Origin: Flavobacterium soyangense
GTDB lineage: Bacteria; Bacteroidota; Bacteroidia; Flavobacteriales; Flavobacteriaceae
DNA length: 64,000 bases
Assembly: GCF_015277675.1 (NCBI RefSeq)
Contig: NZ_JADHEC010000002.1
Location: 62,001-126,000, forward strand
Reading direction: 5' to 3'
Shown: positions 17,851-26,826 of the stretch, piece after piece
Position numbering within the stretch: the stretch's first letter is position 1
Layout of the letters: every line of letters starts with the position of its first letter
Notes under the pieces: generated by a model
Databases searched by the model: none
What the model was told of the DNA's origin: nothing
Seen by the model: only the letters and a program-made list of their open reading frames with translations
Made by a program: the position numbers and the translations under genes

Positions 17851-18354
17851 TTATTTTTGGGTGTTTTTCTTCGCTTTAGGAAGGTTGTTTTTTTCCTCTT
17901 TGGCCACTTGATTTCTTAATTCCAATTCTTCTTTTGAAGCTGAAATATTCACCTGAGATGGAGCTGAATCACTTGAAGCAAGTATGGAATCTTTATTAAA
18001 TTTTGCATATTCTAATTCGCCCGTCAATACTTTTTGGATTGATTTAATATAAGCTTCATTTCGCTGCAAAGCCAAGGTCAAGGAATCTGATTTTAAAGCT
18101 AGTTCGGTGGCATCTCTCTTGAGTTTTGAAGAAGAATATCCAGGAATAAACTCTCTTAAAGGCGTGAAAGCAATGATATAAGTAGTGAAGGAAATTAGTA
18201 AAATAGCACCAATAGTAACCGATATAAAAACATTCATCAGATTTAATTTGAAGGAAAAAAGTTCTTCAAATGTTTCCTCGTTCAAAATAACCAATCGGTT
18301 TTTTGTAAATAATTTATTGCGAAGTTTTCTTCTTTTAAGTCTATTTTCAGACAT
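17851..18354 (-). CDS. Membrane-anchored coiled-coil protein, M23-peptidase-like N-terminus without the peptidase
   Basis: 167 residues. A basic cytoplasmic head (LKRRKLRNKLFTKNRL), one transmembrane helix at about residues 38-60 (LMNVFISVTIGAILLISF), then a periplasmic helical stretch (ATELALKSDSLTLALQ, NEAYIKSIQKVLTGE) and a Lys/Asn-rich tail. The layout is that of the N-terminal half of flavobacterial M23 peptidoglycan peptidases, which I recall at this place next to GH3 and tatA at about 280-290 residues. No HxxxD or HxH metal motif is present here, and the stop abuts GH3. It may be a shortened, non-catalytic derivative; that comparison is from memory. Confidence 0.6.
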   Translation of the reverse strand: MSENRLKRRKLRNKLFTKNRLVILNEETFEELFSFKLNLMNVFISVTIGAILLISFTTYIIAFTPLREFIPGYSSSKLKRDATELALKSDSLTLALQRNEAYIKSIQKVLTGELEYAKFNKDSILASSDSAPSQVNISASKEELELRNQVAKEEKNNLPKAKKNTQK

Positions 18355-18371
18355 ATTTTGCTTTTATGTTA

Positions 18372-18379
18372 CAAATATA
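18372..18379 (-). promoter_or_regulatory. -7 element TATATTTG for the anchor-GH3 operon
   Basis: Exact TAnnTTTG on the minus strand, 17 nt upstream of the ATG at 18354. Confidence 0.55.
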
Positions 18380-18510
18380 ATAATTAATGTCTTGAAATCA
18401 ATCGCCTATTTCCTTTATGAAATTTAAAAAATTGAATTGTTTTAGCAATTTTTAACGCTCATAAAACTAAATAATAACTGTAAAATGATTTCAGATAAAG
18501 TAATTCTATA

Positions 18511-18518
18511 TATCTTTG
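18511..18518 (+). promoter_or_regulatory. -7 element TATCTTTG for tatA
   Basis: Exact TAnnTTTG; leader of about 40 nt before the ATG at 18565. Confidence 0.6.
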
Positions 18519-18564
18519 TCGCTAGATTTATTACAAATTTGCCACGGCAATAAATTATTTAATT

Positions 18565-18747
18565 ATGGGAAGATTAGGTATCACGGAAATCCTTGTTATA
18601 TTGGCGGTTGTTTTATTACTTTTTGGAGGTAAAAAAATTCCGGAATTAATGAAAGGTTTAGGTAGCGGAATCAAAGAATTCAAAAACGCAGCTAAAGACG
18701 ATCAACCAGCGGATAAAAAAGAGACAAAAGAAGAAACTAAAGAATAA
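18565..18747 (+). CDS. tatA: Twin-arginine translocase subunit TatA/TatE
   Basis: 60 residues. The N-terminal membrane helix ([26 protein letters not shown]) is followed by the amphipathic helix containing [12 protein letters not shown] and an acidic/basic tail, the exact TatA plan. TatA oligomers form the passage through which folded Tat substrates leave the cytoplasm. A candidate substrate with an SRRNFFKFLG signal is encoded at 2974-3327. It is monocistronic between its promoter and a convergent terminator. Confidence 0.93.
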   Translation: MGRLGITEILVILAVVLLLFGGKKIPELMKGLGSGIKEFKNAAKDDQPADKKETKEETKE

Positions 18748-18770
18748 ATTTCTTTAAATTTCAGCGGTAA

Positions 18771-18815
18771 AAAATTCCAAACCTCAAGCGATATTCTTTT
18801 TGGGTTTGGAATTTT
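18771..18815. terminator. Bidirectional terminator between tatA and tex
   Basis: A 13-bp stem, AAAATTCCAAACC (18771-18783) with GGTTTGGAATTTT (18803-18815), lies between the convergent stops of tatA and tex; the A/T ends serve as U tract in either direction. Confidence 0.85.
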
Positions 18816-18818
18816 GGT

Positions 18819-20942
18819 TTATACCACCATCGTCAACTGGATTCTCTTTCTGTCCTCATCAACTTCCGTGACTTTTACCTGAACGTGTTGGTGTAATTTT
18901 ACCACTTCATTTACGTCAGAAACAAAGCCTGCTTTAAGTTGCGAAATGTGAACCAAGCCACTTTCTTTCAAACCAATATCGACAAAACAACCAAAATTAG
19001 TAATGTTATTGACTATTCCAGATAAAATCATTCCGGTTCGAAGGTCTTTTATCGTTTTTACATTCGGGTCAAATTCGAAAACTTTAGCCGATTTTCTTGG
19101 GTCTAATCCTGGTTTTTCGAGTTCTTTGATGATGTCTTTTAACGTTAATAAACCTATTTCTGATGTGATATAATTCTCTGGTTTTATTAAAGACGTTTTT
19201 TCTTTATTGGCAATCAAATCGTTTACCGAAATTTTCAAATCTTTGGCCATTTTTTCGACAATTCCATACGCTTCGGGATGAACGGCAGAATTATCCAATG
19301 GGTTTTTGGCATTCGAAATTCGGATAAAAGCAGCTCCTTGCTGATAGGCTTTTTCGCCTAAACGAGGTACCTTTTTTAACTGCTTTCTATCTTCGAAAGG
19401 TCCGTTTTCGGAGCGATATTGCACAATATTTTCGGCCAACTTTTCTCCTATTCCACTCACATAACTCAACAAATGTTTACTCGCCGTGTTGATGTTGATT
19501 CCAACTGAATTCACGCAACGAATTACGGTATTATCCAATTCCTCTTTCAGTTTGGTTTGGTCTACATCGTGTTGATATTGTCCTACACCAATGGCTTTCG
19601 GGTCAATTTTAACCAATTCGGCCAAAGGATCTGACAATCGTCTTCCTATGGAAACCGAACCACGAACCGTCACGTCATAATTCGGGAATTCCTCTCTCGC
19701 AATTTTCGAAGCGGAATACACTGATGCTCCTGCTTCGGAAACGATGAAAACCTGAACCGGTTTATCGAAAGCGATTTTCTTGATAAAGAATTCCGTTTCC
19801 CGTGAAGCGGTTCCATTTCCGATGGAAATCGCATCAATTTGATACGCATTGACCATCGAACGAATTTTTTTCATCGCCATTGCGGTTTCGTTCTGTGGCG
19901 CATGCGGATAAATGTTTTCGTTGTACAACAAATCTCCTTTTTCGTCCAGACAAACCACTTTGCAGCCGGAACGAAATCCTGGATCAATCGCCAAAATCCG
20001 TTTTTCTCCCAAAGGCGGAGCGAGCAATAATTGGCCTAAATTATTGGCAAAAACTTGAATCGAATTGGCATCAGCCTTAACCTTGGCTTCTTGTAAAGCT
20101 TCGTTTGAAATCGCTGGATTCAGCAATCTTTTATAACTGTCCTCGATGGCCAATTGTATATGCGGCGTGCTTGGATTTTGACCTTTTAAAACCAATTCGT
20201 CAATAATATCATAAGCTTCGTCAATATCAACTTCTACTTTGAACTTGATAAAGCCTTCATTTTCGGCACGGAGCATCGCCAATAATCGGTGTGAGGGCAC
20301 TTTTGTTAAAGACTCTGACCAATCGAAATATTGGTTGAATTTTTGGGCGTCTTGATCGTCTTTTTTGGTTTTTACCACCTTGGTCGTAATGATTGCTTTC
20401 CGTTGAAAAAGTCTTCGCAACTGCTTTCGAACATAAATATTTTCGTTAATCCATTCAGCGATAATGTCGCGTGCGCCTTGCAAAGCGGCATCTTCATTAA
20501 TCACATTTTCATTCAAATATTTCGTGGCAATAAAATCGACATCGTCGTTTTTTTGCGCCATTATGATTTTAGCCAAGGGTTCCAATCCGTTTTCACGAGC
20601 GACATCAGCTTTAGTTTTTTTCTTCTTTTTGAACGGCAAATAGAAATCTTCCAATTCCTGCAAATCGAAGCTTTGCTGAATTTTTTTATCTAATTCGGGT
20701 GTTAATGCGTTTTGCTCTTCAATCGATTTTAAAATAGCTTCTTTTCGCTTTACGATGACTTCGTAATCCTTTTGGAGTTTGGCGATTTGCTCGATTTGAA
20801 CTTCATCTAAATTACCGGTTTTATCCTTTCGATAACGAGAAATAAACGGAATCGTGCAATCTTCTTGTAATAATTGAACTGTGTTTTGAATGTTTATGGA
20901 TTCCGTGTTAACGGATTTTGAGATGAATTGTATGTTGGTCAT
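18819..20942 (-). CDS. tex: Tex family RNA-binding transcription accessory protein
   Basis: 707 residues, close to the family length. Order: N-terminal Tex helical domain, YqgF-like RNase H fold (AIDPGFRSGCKVVCLDEKG), helix-hairpin-helix pair (GININTASKHLLSYVSGIGE and LKKVPRLGEKAYQQGA), and a C-terminal S1 RNA-binding domain from about residue 635 (GMILSGIVNNITNFGCFVDI). Tex proteins bind nucleic acids and affect transcription and ribosome-associated processes. It is the last gene of a minus-strand run that begins at rpiB, 15 bp after the cation efflux gene. Confidence 0.93.
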   Translation of the reverse strand: MTNIQFISKSVNTESINIQNTVQLLQEDCTIPFISRYRKDKTGNLDEVQIEQIAKLQKDYEVIVKRKEAILKSIEEQNALTPELDKKIQQSFDLQELEDFYLPFKKKKKTKADVARENGLEPLAKIIMAQKNDDVDFIATKYLNENVINEDAALQGARDIIAEWINENIYVRKQLRRLFQRKAIITTKVVKTKKDDQDAQKFNQYFDWSESLTKVPSHRLLAMLRAENEGFIKFKVEVDIDEAYDIIDELVLKGQNPSTPHIQLAIEDSYKRLLNPAISNEALQEAKVKADANSIQVFANNLGQLLLAPPLGEKRILAIDPGFRSGCKVVCLDEKGDLLYNENIYPHAPQNETAMAMKKIRSMVNAYQIDAISIGNGTASRETEFFIKKIAFDKPVQVFIVSEAGASVYSASKIAREEFPNYDVTVRGSVSIGRRLSDPLAELVKIDPKAIGVGQYQHDVDQTKLKEELDNTVIRCVNSVGININTASKHLLSYVSGIGEKLAENIVQYRSENGPFEDRKQLKKVPRLGEKAYQQGAAFIRISNAKNPLDNSAVHPEAYGIVEKMAKDLKISVNDLIANKEKTSLIKPENYITSEIGLLTLKDIIKELEKPGLDPRKSAKVFEFDPNVKTIKDLRTGMILSGIVNNITNFGCFVDIGLKESGLVHISQLKAGFVSDVNEVVKLHQHVQVKVTEVDEDRKRIQLTMVV

Positions 20943-20957
20943 TATTTAATTTTGACG

Positions 20958-21863
20958 TTAATCCTGAACGATGAAATCCTTTGAGGCTTCTTCTTTATTA
21001 AATTCGGGTTGAATGTTGATGTGATTGATTTGGAATTTATCTAATAAAACGTGTTCCATTTGATGAACTATTTCATTAAATTCAGACATCTTTATGTCTT
21101 CCAGACAATCTAAATGTGCTTCGAGATGCAATTCATCATCATTGAGATTCCAAACGTGAATATGGTGTAATTTATGGACACCGGAGATTTTATGAACTTC
21201 GCTAATAATATCATTTATATCAATGTGAACAGGCGTAAAAAGCATCAGCATTTGGGTGGATTTTTTTAGTAAATCAAATCCAACAATTATCAAATAAAGC
21301 GCTATTAACATCGTCAATACGCTATCAACCCAATACCATTGAAAATATTTCATCAACAATCCGCCAACTAAAACTGCTACTGAAGCCAACATATCAGTAA
21401 ATAAATGCAAATAAGCCGATTTCATATTCAGGTTTTTATCCGCGTCATTTTTCAACATTATTACGGACAAACCATTGACAACAATTCCTAAAATTGAAAG
21501 CCAAATTACTAATCCAGAAGCAATTTTGTGCGGATTAAAAAACCGTTCCGTTGCTCCATAAATTAAAAACAAAGCTACAATAATCAAAGTCATAGCATTA
21601 ACAAAAGCAGCAATAAGTTCGGCTCTTTTGTATCCAAAAGTTTGATTTACAGAGGATTTTTTCTTAGATACTTTATTTGCTGCATAGCTAAAAACTAAAG
21701 AAAGAACATCGGAAAAATTATGCAAAGCATCAGACATCAATGCTAAACTTCCCGAAAGAATTCCGCCAATAACTTGCGCCACCGTGATTACAAGATTTAA
21801 AACAATCGAAAATAAAAGGTTTTTACCTTGTACTTGGTGATGATGGTGGTGATCGTGCGACAT
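20958..21863 (-). CDS. Cation diffusion facilitator (CzcD-like) transporter
   Basis: 301 residues, inner membrane. A His-rich N-terminus (HDHHHHH) precedes six transmembrane helices. Metal-site motifs are present: ALMSDALHNFSDVLSL in helix 2 (H/D-x3-D) and LHLFTDMLASVAVL in helix 5. A cytoplasmic C-terminal domain (HKLHHIHVWNLNDDELHLEAHL) is the usual metal sensor. CDF proteins export Zn2+, Co2+ or similar by proton exchange. It lies 6 bp downstream of hepT and 15 bp upstream of tex, but no metal-responsive regulator is visible nearby. Confidence 0.9.
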   Translation of the reverse strand: MSHDHHHHHQVQGKNLLFSIVLNLVITVAQVIGGILSGSLALMSDALHNFSDVLSLVFSYAANKVSKKKSSVNQTFGYKRAELIAAFVNAMTLIIVALFLIYGATERFFNPHKIASGLVIWLSILGIVVNGLSVIMLKNDADKNLNMKSAYLHLFTDMLASVAVLVGGLLMKYFQWYWVDSVLTMLIALYLIIVGFDLLKKSTQMLMLFTPVHIDINDIISEVHKISGVHKLHHIHVWNLNDDELHLEAHLDCLEDIKMSEFNEIVHQMEHVLLDKFQINHINIQPEFNKEEASKDFIVQD

Positions 21864-21869
21864 TTGTAG

Positions 21870-22214
21870 TTATTTAATGTCGTTGATAATCGAAATGATT
21901 TGGAGTTTTAGTTTCGGTAAATGATTTTGGTAGGTTTCCCAAACCGCATCATGATCCACTTTAAAATATTCGTGAATTAAAAAATTTCGCATTCCTTTGG
22001 CTTGAACCCAAGGAACATCTGGATATTTTTTCTTCAATTCTTCTTCGACATTAGCTATTGCTTCGCCAATTATTTCGATATTTCTAAATATAGCATCTTG
22101 TTTTATCCAATCTTCTAAATAACCTCCATAAGACAAATCTTTGGTAATTATTTCTATCTTTTCTATGCAATCTATCACATGTTGCAAGCGAAAAATATTT
22201 TTATCCTTAACCAT
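21870..22214 (-). CDS. hepT: HepT-like HEPN toxin (RNase domain)
   Basis: 114 residues of the HEPN superfamily (former DUF86). The signature RX4HXY is intact: R76, H81 and Y83 in GMRNFLIHEYFKVD. In characterised pairs this motif is the RNase active site, and the Tyr is AMPylated by the cognate MntA, which silences the toxin. It overlaps the 3' end of the MntA-like gene by 8 bp, the antitoxin coming first. With both motif sets intact the pair looks functional. Role: growth arrest or phage defence, inferred from the family. Confidence 0.85.
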   Translation of the reverse strand: MVKDKNIFRLQHVIDCIEKIEIITKDLSYGGYLEDWIKQDAIFRNIEIIGEAIANVEEELKKKYPDVPWVQAKGMRNFLIHEYFKVDHDAVWETYQNHLPKLKLQIISIINDIK

Positions 22215-22491
22215 AAATAATTTTTAAATCATTTAAAATACTTTCTTTCAATAATGGGTGAATTGAATTTTGAGAAACTAAATCTATCTTTTTATGCAAT
22301 TTTTTTTGCAATTCGTCTTGAATATCAACAAGCCCAAAAAGAGAAATTGGAGAATTAAAATTATACAAAATATCAATATCGCTCGTTGCGGTTTCTTCAT
22401 TTCGAGCCACAGATCCAAATAAACCAATACGCTTTGGATTGTAAGGTTTAAAGGTGTCAATAATAATATTTATTTCTTTCTGTGTTAGCAT
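22207..22491 (-). CDS. mntA: MntA-like minimal nucleotidyltransferase antitoxin
   Basis: 94 residues. The polymerase-beta nucleotidyltransferase signature GSX10DXD is complete: G26-S27 and D38/D40 in GSVARNEETATSDID, with the third acid D70 in KKIDLV. MntA proteins AMPylate the Tyr of the HepT RX4HXY motif. The gene is directly upstream of hepT and overlaps it by 8 bp. A TAACTTTG promoter element ends only 4 nt before the ATG, so the transcript may be leaderless and independent of rpiB. Confidence 0.85.
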   Translation of the reverse strand: MLTQKEINIIIDTFKPYNPKRIGLFGSVARNEETATSDIDILYNFNSPISLFGLVDIQDELQKKLHKKIDLVSQNSIHPLLKESILNDLKIIYG

Positions 22492-22495
22492 TTTA

Positions 22496-22503
22496 CAAAG
22501 TTA
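22496..22503 (-). promoter_or_regulatory. -7 element TAACTTTG for mntA-hepT
   Basis: Exact TAnnTTTG on the minus strand; only 4 nt separate it from the ATG at 22491, which predicts a leaderless or near-leaderless mRNA. Confidence 0.55.
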
Positions 22504-22512
22504 CACTATATA

Positions 22513-22941
22513 TTAACAACTAATTTTATCCACCCTTGTCTGGTGTCTTCCTCCTTCGAATTCGGTATTCAAAAACGCATCCACCATTTCTACAGCTTGC
22601 TGTATTGAAGTGTAACGCGCCGGAATACTTATAATATTAGCATTGTTGTGTTGACGCGTCAAGATGGCGATTTCTTTCATCCAACAAAGACCTGCGCGGA
22701 CTTTTGGATGTTTATTAACTGTCATTGCTATTCCGTTTCCAGAACCGCAAATCACGATTCCAAAATCTGCTTTTCCTTCAGAAACATCATTGGCAACAGG
22801 ATGACCAAAATCCGGATAATCTACAGAAGCATCTGTGTCAGTTCCGTAATTAGTTACTTCGTGTCCTTTTGATTCTAAATATTGAACAATCGCTTTTTTA
22901 TAATCTGGCCCTGCGTGATCGTTTCCAATGGAGATTTTCAT
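22513..22941 (-). CDS. rpiB: Ribose-5-phosphate isomerase B
   Basis: 142 residues from the ATG at 22941. It interconverts ribose 5-phosphate and ribulose 5-phosphate in the pentose phosphate pathway. Seen: KISIGNDHAGPDYKKAIV (substrate Asp-His), YPDFGHPVANDV, the catalytic Cys loop ICGSGNGIAMTVNKHP, and C-terminal EGGRHQTRVDKI. An in-frame ATG at 22968 would sit on the TAAATTTG promoter element at 22966-22973, so the shorter start is chosen. Confidence 0.93.
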   Translation of the reverse strand: MKISIGNDHAGPDYKKAIVQYLESKGHEVTNYGTDTDASVDYPDFGHPVANDVSEGKADFGIVICGSGNGIAMTVNKHPKVRAGLCWMKEIAILTRQHNNANIISIPARYTSIQQAVEMVDAFLNTEFEGGRHQTRVDKISC

Positions 22942-23583
22942 AAAATTTTTATTAGTTGTGTTGCGCAAATTTAGGGAAACAATTACTTATTTTTAAAATT
23001 ATCCTATTAAATATATAACTATCGTAATATTAGTATTCTATATTTTATATAAAACAATATTCATAAAAATTATAGTGAAAAAATGTTTCTAATGTAATTT
23101 AATTGTTAAATTATAGTAATGTTAATAGTGTTTTATAAATCCTTGATAATCAGTTAACCTTAAATTAACATAGAATGTTTATAACTTTAGATAGAAAATT
23201 AGAACTATTTATTGTTTGTGTCAAATAAAAACGTAATCCAAAACCGGAATGAGATAACCAAAATTAGTTTAGTGAATTTTTAGAAAAGTTATTGATATAA
23301 AAAACACTTTTGTTAACAAAAAACCAATAGTAACTTATTTACAAATTGTTTTGTTTTTGATTTGTTAACAGTTGTTAATTATTTTTTTAAATCACTTTAA
23401 AATAAATGATTTAGTTTACTATAACTATGTTAATAAGTCGTTATAAAAACATTTAACCATAAAATATTTTTTTTTGCATTAAAGTTATTGTAACTGTTAA
23501 CACACTATAATAACCATTAAAAAATAAATTAAATTTTCTTTTTCTATTTGTTATTTTTAATAGATGTTGACAACTTTAGAAAT
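22942..23583. other. AT-rich gene-free stretch with repeated GTTAA(C) motifs
   Basis: About 640 bp without a credible gene on either strand. It is markedly more AT-rich than its surroundings. The palindrome TGTTAACA occurs at 23311-23318, 23363-23370 and 23495-23502, with a further GTTAAC at 23153-23158 and many single GTTAA or TTAAC copies. The left end holds the rpiB promoter. No terminator hairpin, tRNA or rRNA is seen. It may be a protein-binding region or simple AT-rich drift. Confidence 0.5.
22966..22973 (-). promoter_or_regulatory. -7 element TAAATTTG for rpiB
   Basis: Exact TAnnTTTG on the minus strand, 24 nt upstream of the ATG at 22941; it overlaps the alternative ATG at 22968 and so argues against it. 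Confidence 0.6.
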
Positions 23584-23817
23584 TCAAACAATATTTAGAT
23601 TTGTATTTAATTCGTCTAATATATTTTGAACCTTTTCGAAATCATTATGATGAATTTTGAGTTTTATTCCACCCAGCGCATTCGAATAAAATGGAGCAAT
23701 CGAAGACATTGTTTCATTTTCGAAATAATATTGAATTTCTTCTTGATCCAGTCTATGTTTTAAAACTACAATTTCGTGCGTGTAATTAAATATTGCTATG
23801 GTTTTAAACTCTTCCAT
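23584..23817 (-). CDS. DUF2007 small protein
   Basis: 77 residues of the DUF2007 family, ferredoxin-like fold proteins annotated loosely as signal-transducing. The visible pattern is a strand (KTIAIFNYTHEIVVLKHRLDQE), the EIQYYFENETM segment and a closing GIKLKIHHNDFEKVQNIL. Soluble, no signal. It is transcribed divergently from rnr with a 108-bp spacer. No biochemical function is known. Confidence 0.8.
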   Translation of the reverse strand: MEEFKTIAIFNYTHEIVVLKHRLDQEEIQYYFENETMSSIAPFYSNALGGIKLKIHHNDFEKVQNILDELNTNLNIV

Positions 23818-23925
23818 TTTTAATTTTTTATAAAGGTACGAAAGTTATTATTTCTTTAAAAACTACATTAGGAATACTGAACACTGAATACTATTTCGTA
23901 ATTTTAGACTTTTAAGAAAAGATTT

Positions 23926-26106
23926 ATGGGTAAAAAAATGAGAAAACCAGAAAATAAAGAGAAAGACTTCTCTAATAAAATTATAAAAATATTAGCTCAA
24001 AATGCCAATAAAGCATTTAATTATAAGCAAATAGCTGCTATTTTAGAAAAAGATGATACCAAAAGTAGGAATGAAATTATAAGAGATTTAAAAATCCTAG
24101 CTGCGCAAAAAAAAGTAGTTGAAACAGAACCTAGTAAATATCTTGTTAAAGCAATAAGTCAGGATTATTACGAAGGAACTATCGATATGACAGGTAGAAA
24201 AACAGCTTATTTTGTTTGTTCGGAATTAGAAGAGGATGTTTTTATTCCAACAAATAATTTAAACAGAGCTTTAGATAAAGACACAGTAAAAGTGTATGTT
24301 TATAATCGTAGAAAAGGGAGAAGACCTGAAGGCGAAGTTATTGAAGTTGTAGAAAGAGCAAAAACTGATTTCGTAGGCGTAATTGATATTCAGAAGAATT
24401 TTGCTTTTGTTTCAACTGCAAATCCAAAAATGTATACTGATATTTTTATTCCAAAAGATAAATTAGGTGAAGCAGAACAAGGCGACGTAGTTTTAGTTCA
24501 TATTGAAGATTGGCCAAAAAAAGCCGATAGTCCTTTTGGAGCTGTAATTAAAGTTCTTGGGAAACCTGGAGAACACGATACCGAAATTCACGCAATTTTA
24601 GCTGAATATGGTTTACCTGCAGAATTTCCGGTAGAAGTGGAGGTTTATGCACAGAAAATTGATACCACTATACACGAAACTGAAATTGCAAATCGTCGGG
24701 ATATGCGTGATACGTTGACTTTCACAATTGATCCAAAAGATGCAAAAGATTTTGATGATGCTTTATCTTTTAAAAAATTAGAAAACGGAAATTATGAAAT
24801 TGGTATTCACATTGCCGATGTTTCTTATTATTTACAAGAAGGAACAATTCTGGATGATGAAGCGTATCAACGCGCCACGTCTGTATATTTAGTGGATAGA
24901 GTTGTGCCAATGTTACCAGAAGTTTTATCAAATTTTGCTTGTTCGTTAAGACCAAGAGAAGAAAAATATACCTTTTCTGCCATATTCGAAATCACCGAAA
25001 AATCTCAGGTTGTCAACCAATGGTTTGGTAGAACCGTGATTTTTTCTGACCAACGATTTTCGTATGAAGAAACCCAACATATTATAGAAACAAAAGGAGA
25101 TATCATTCCAGAAGAAATTTCTATTACCGGTAAATCCTATCAAGTTCCTTCAGCAATTGTAAATGCGACCTTAAAACTAGATAAATTAGCTAAGATTTTC
25201 CGAAGAGACCGAATGAATAATGGCGCTATTTCTTTTGATAAAGTCGAAGTAAAATTTAATTTGGATAATGAAGGAGAACCTGAAGGTGTTTATTTTAAAA
25301 TATCAAAAGATGCCAATCATTTGATTGAAGAATTTATGCTTTTGGCCAATAAAAAAGTGGCGGAATACATTGGAAAACAAAAGAAAACCTTTATTTATCG
25401 TATTCACGACGAACCTAATGAAGATAAATTAATTGCAATGCAAACCGTAATTGCAAAATTTGGTTATAAAATAGATTTCAGAAATAAAGGTGATATTTCA
25501 AAATCCTTGAATAATTTATTAAGCGATGTTGTTGGAAAAAAAGAGCAAAATTTAATTGATACTCTGGCGATTAGAACAATGAGCAAAGCCAAATATTCTA
25601 CCGACAATATTGGACATTATGGATTAGCTTTTGATTATTACAGTCATTTTACCTCGCCAATTCGTCGTTATCCTGATGTAATGGTGCATCGATTGTTGCA
25701 ACATTATCTTGATGGAGGAAAATCTGTTGATGAAGAAAAATATGAAGCAAAATGTTTACATTCTTCTACAATGGAAGGTTTAGCAACTAATGCCGAACGT
25801 GATTCCATCAAATATATGCAGGTGAAATATATGCAGAATCACAACGATCAGGAATTTTTAGGCGTAATTTCTGGAGTCACTGAATGGGGAATTTTCGTTG
25901 AAATTATCGAAAATAAATGTGAAGGAATGGTTAGAATCCGAGAAATAAAAGACGATTATTACACTTTCGATGAAAAACAATATGCCTTGGTTGGTGCTAC
26001 TACAAAAGCTTTGTTGCAATTAGGTGACGAAATTTACGTTAAAGTAAAAAATGCCGATTTAGTTAAAAAACAATTGGACTTTAATTTTATAAGAAGAAAC
26101 GAATAA
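23926..26106 (+). CDS. rnr: Ribonuclease R
   Basis: 726 residues. A 3'-5' exoribonuclease that degrades structured RNA. Order: N-terminal winged-helix region (residues 10-75), cold-shock domains (about 80-240), RNB catalytic domain with DAKDFDDAL at 272-280 as the metal-binding aspartates, and a C-terminal S1 domain from about residue 640 (FLGVISGVTEWGIFVEI). Length and domain order match RNase R rather than RNase II. It is followed 9 bp later by a secreted DUF2807 protein gene, probably co-transcribed. Confidence 0.95.
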   Translation: MGKKMRKPENKEKDFSNKIIKILAQNANKAFNYKQIAAILEKDDTKSRNEIIRDLKILAAQKKVVETEPSKYLVKAISQDYYEGTIDMTGRKTAYFVCSELEEDVFIPTNNLNRALDKDTVKVYVYNRRKGRRPEGEVIEVVERAKTDFVGVIDIQKNFAFVSTANPKMYTDIFIPKDKLGEAEQGDVVLVHIEDWPKKADSPFGAVIKVLGKPGEHDTEIHAILAEYGLPAEFPVEVEVYAQKIDTTIHETEIANRRDMRDTLTFTIDPKDAKDFDDALSFKKLENGNYEIGIHIADVSYYLQEGTILDDEAYQRATSVYLVDRVVPMLPEVLSNFACSLRPREEKYTFSAIFEITEKSQVVNQWFGRTVIFSDQRFSYEETQHIIETKGDIIPEEISITGKSYQVPSAIVNATLKLDKLAKIFRRDRMNNGAISFDKVEVKFNLDNEGEPEGVYFKISKDANHLIEEFMLLANKKVAEYIGKQKKTFIYRIHDEPNEDKLIAMQTVIAKFGYKIDFRNKGDISKSLNNLLSDVVGKKEQNLIDTLAIRTMSKAKYSTDNIGHYGLAFDYYSHFTSPIRRYPDVMVHRLLQHYLDGGKSVDEEKYEAKCLHSSTMEGLATNAERDSIKYMQVKYMQNHNDQEFLGVISGVTEWGIFVEIIENKCEGMVRIREIKDDYYTFDEKQYALVGATTKALLQLGDEIYVKVKNADLVKKQLDFNFIRRNE

Positions 26107-26115
26107 AAACAAAAA

Positions 26116-26781
26116 ATGAAAAAATTACTAGTTATTACTTTCGTGTTATTAACACAAATCACATTTGCTCAAGTAACAAGAGATCTTGGAGATTTCAACT
26201 CAGTTAAAGTATTTGACAAACTCAACGTTAAACTAATTCAATCAACTGAAAACAAAATAATTATCGCCGGAAAAAGAGAAAATGAAGTTATAGTATTGAA
26301 TAAGAACGGCGAATTAAAGTTAAGGATGCCTTTCCCAAAATTATTGTCTGGGGATGATATTACTATTGAGTTGTATTTCAAAAAAATAGAAGAAATTGAA
26401 GCCAATGAAGGAACGTATGTTTCAGGTGATAAAACATTCGAACAAACCTCAATTGATTTAGATGCTAGAGAAGGAGCAGAAATAAATTTAGATGTAGATG
26501 TAGAAAAAGTTAATGTTAGAGCGGTAACAGGGGGTGTAATAGAACTTTCAGGTAATGCAACCAATCAAGACGCTATTATTGCCACGGGTGGAATTTATAA
26601 TGGAAAGGATTTGCAAACATCACAAACATCGATATCCGTATCGGCCGGGGGTCAAGCCGAAGTTTACGCCACTTTATTGGTAGATGCAAAAGTAAAAGCT
26701 GGAGGCTCTATAGATATTTATGGAAAACCAAAACAAATCAATCAGAAAACAATTTTAGGGGGAACAATTAGGGAAAAATAA
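26116..26781 (+). CDS. Secreted head-GIN (DUF2807) domain protein
   Basis: 221 residues. A Sec signal peptide (KKLLVITFVLLTQITFAQ) ends near residue 19. The rest is a repetitive beta-helix-like domain in which the chain alternates short strands with Gly/Asn turns (EANEGTYVSGDKTF, AVTGGVIELSGNATN, SVSAGGQAEVYATL), the DUF2807 pattern found in many Bacteroidota envelope proteins. The function is unknown. It is 9 bp behind rnr, a common neighbour pairing in flavobacteria, though no functional tie is evident. Confidence 0.8.
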   Translation: MKKLLVITFVLLTQITFAQVTRDLGDFNSVKVFDKLNVKLIQSTENKIIIAGKRENEVIVLNKNGELKLRMPFPKLLSGDDITIELYFKKIEEIEANEGTYVSGDKTFEQTSIDLDAREGAEINLDVDVEKVNVRAVTGGVIELSGNATNQDAIIATGGIYNGKDLQTSQTSISVSAGGQAEVYATLLVDAKVKAGGSIDIYGKPKQINQKTILGGTIREK

Positions 26782-26826
26782 TAATTTTTTGATTGTATTT
26801 CTATTTTTTAATAAACTTTATTTTTA

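Noticed and set aside
22942..23583. Small reading frames within the AT-rich stretch.
   Set aside because: They are short and lack start signals or codon patterns of real genes.
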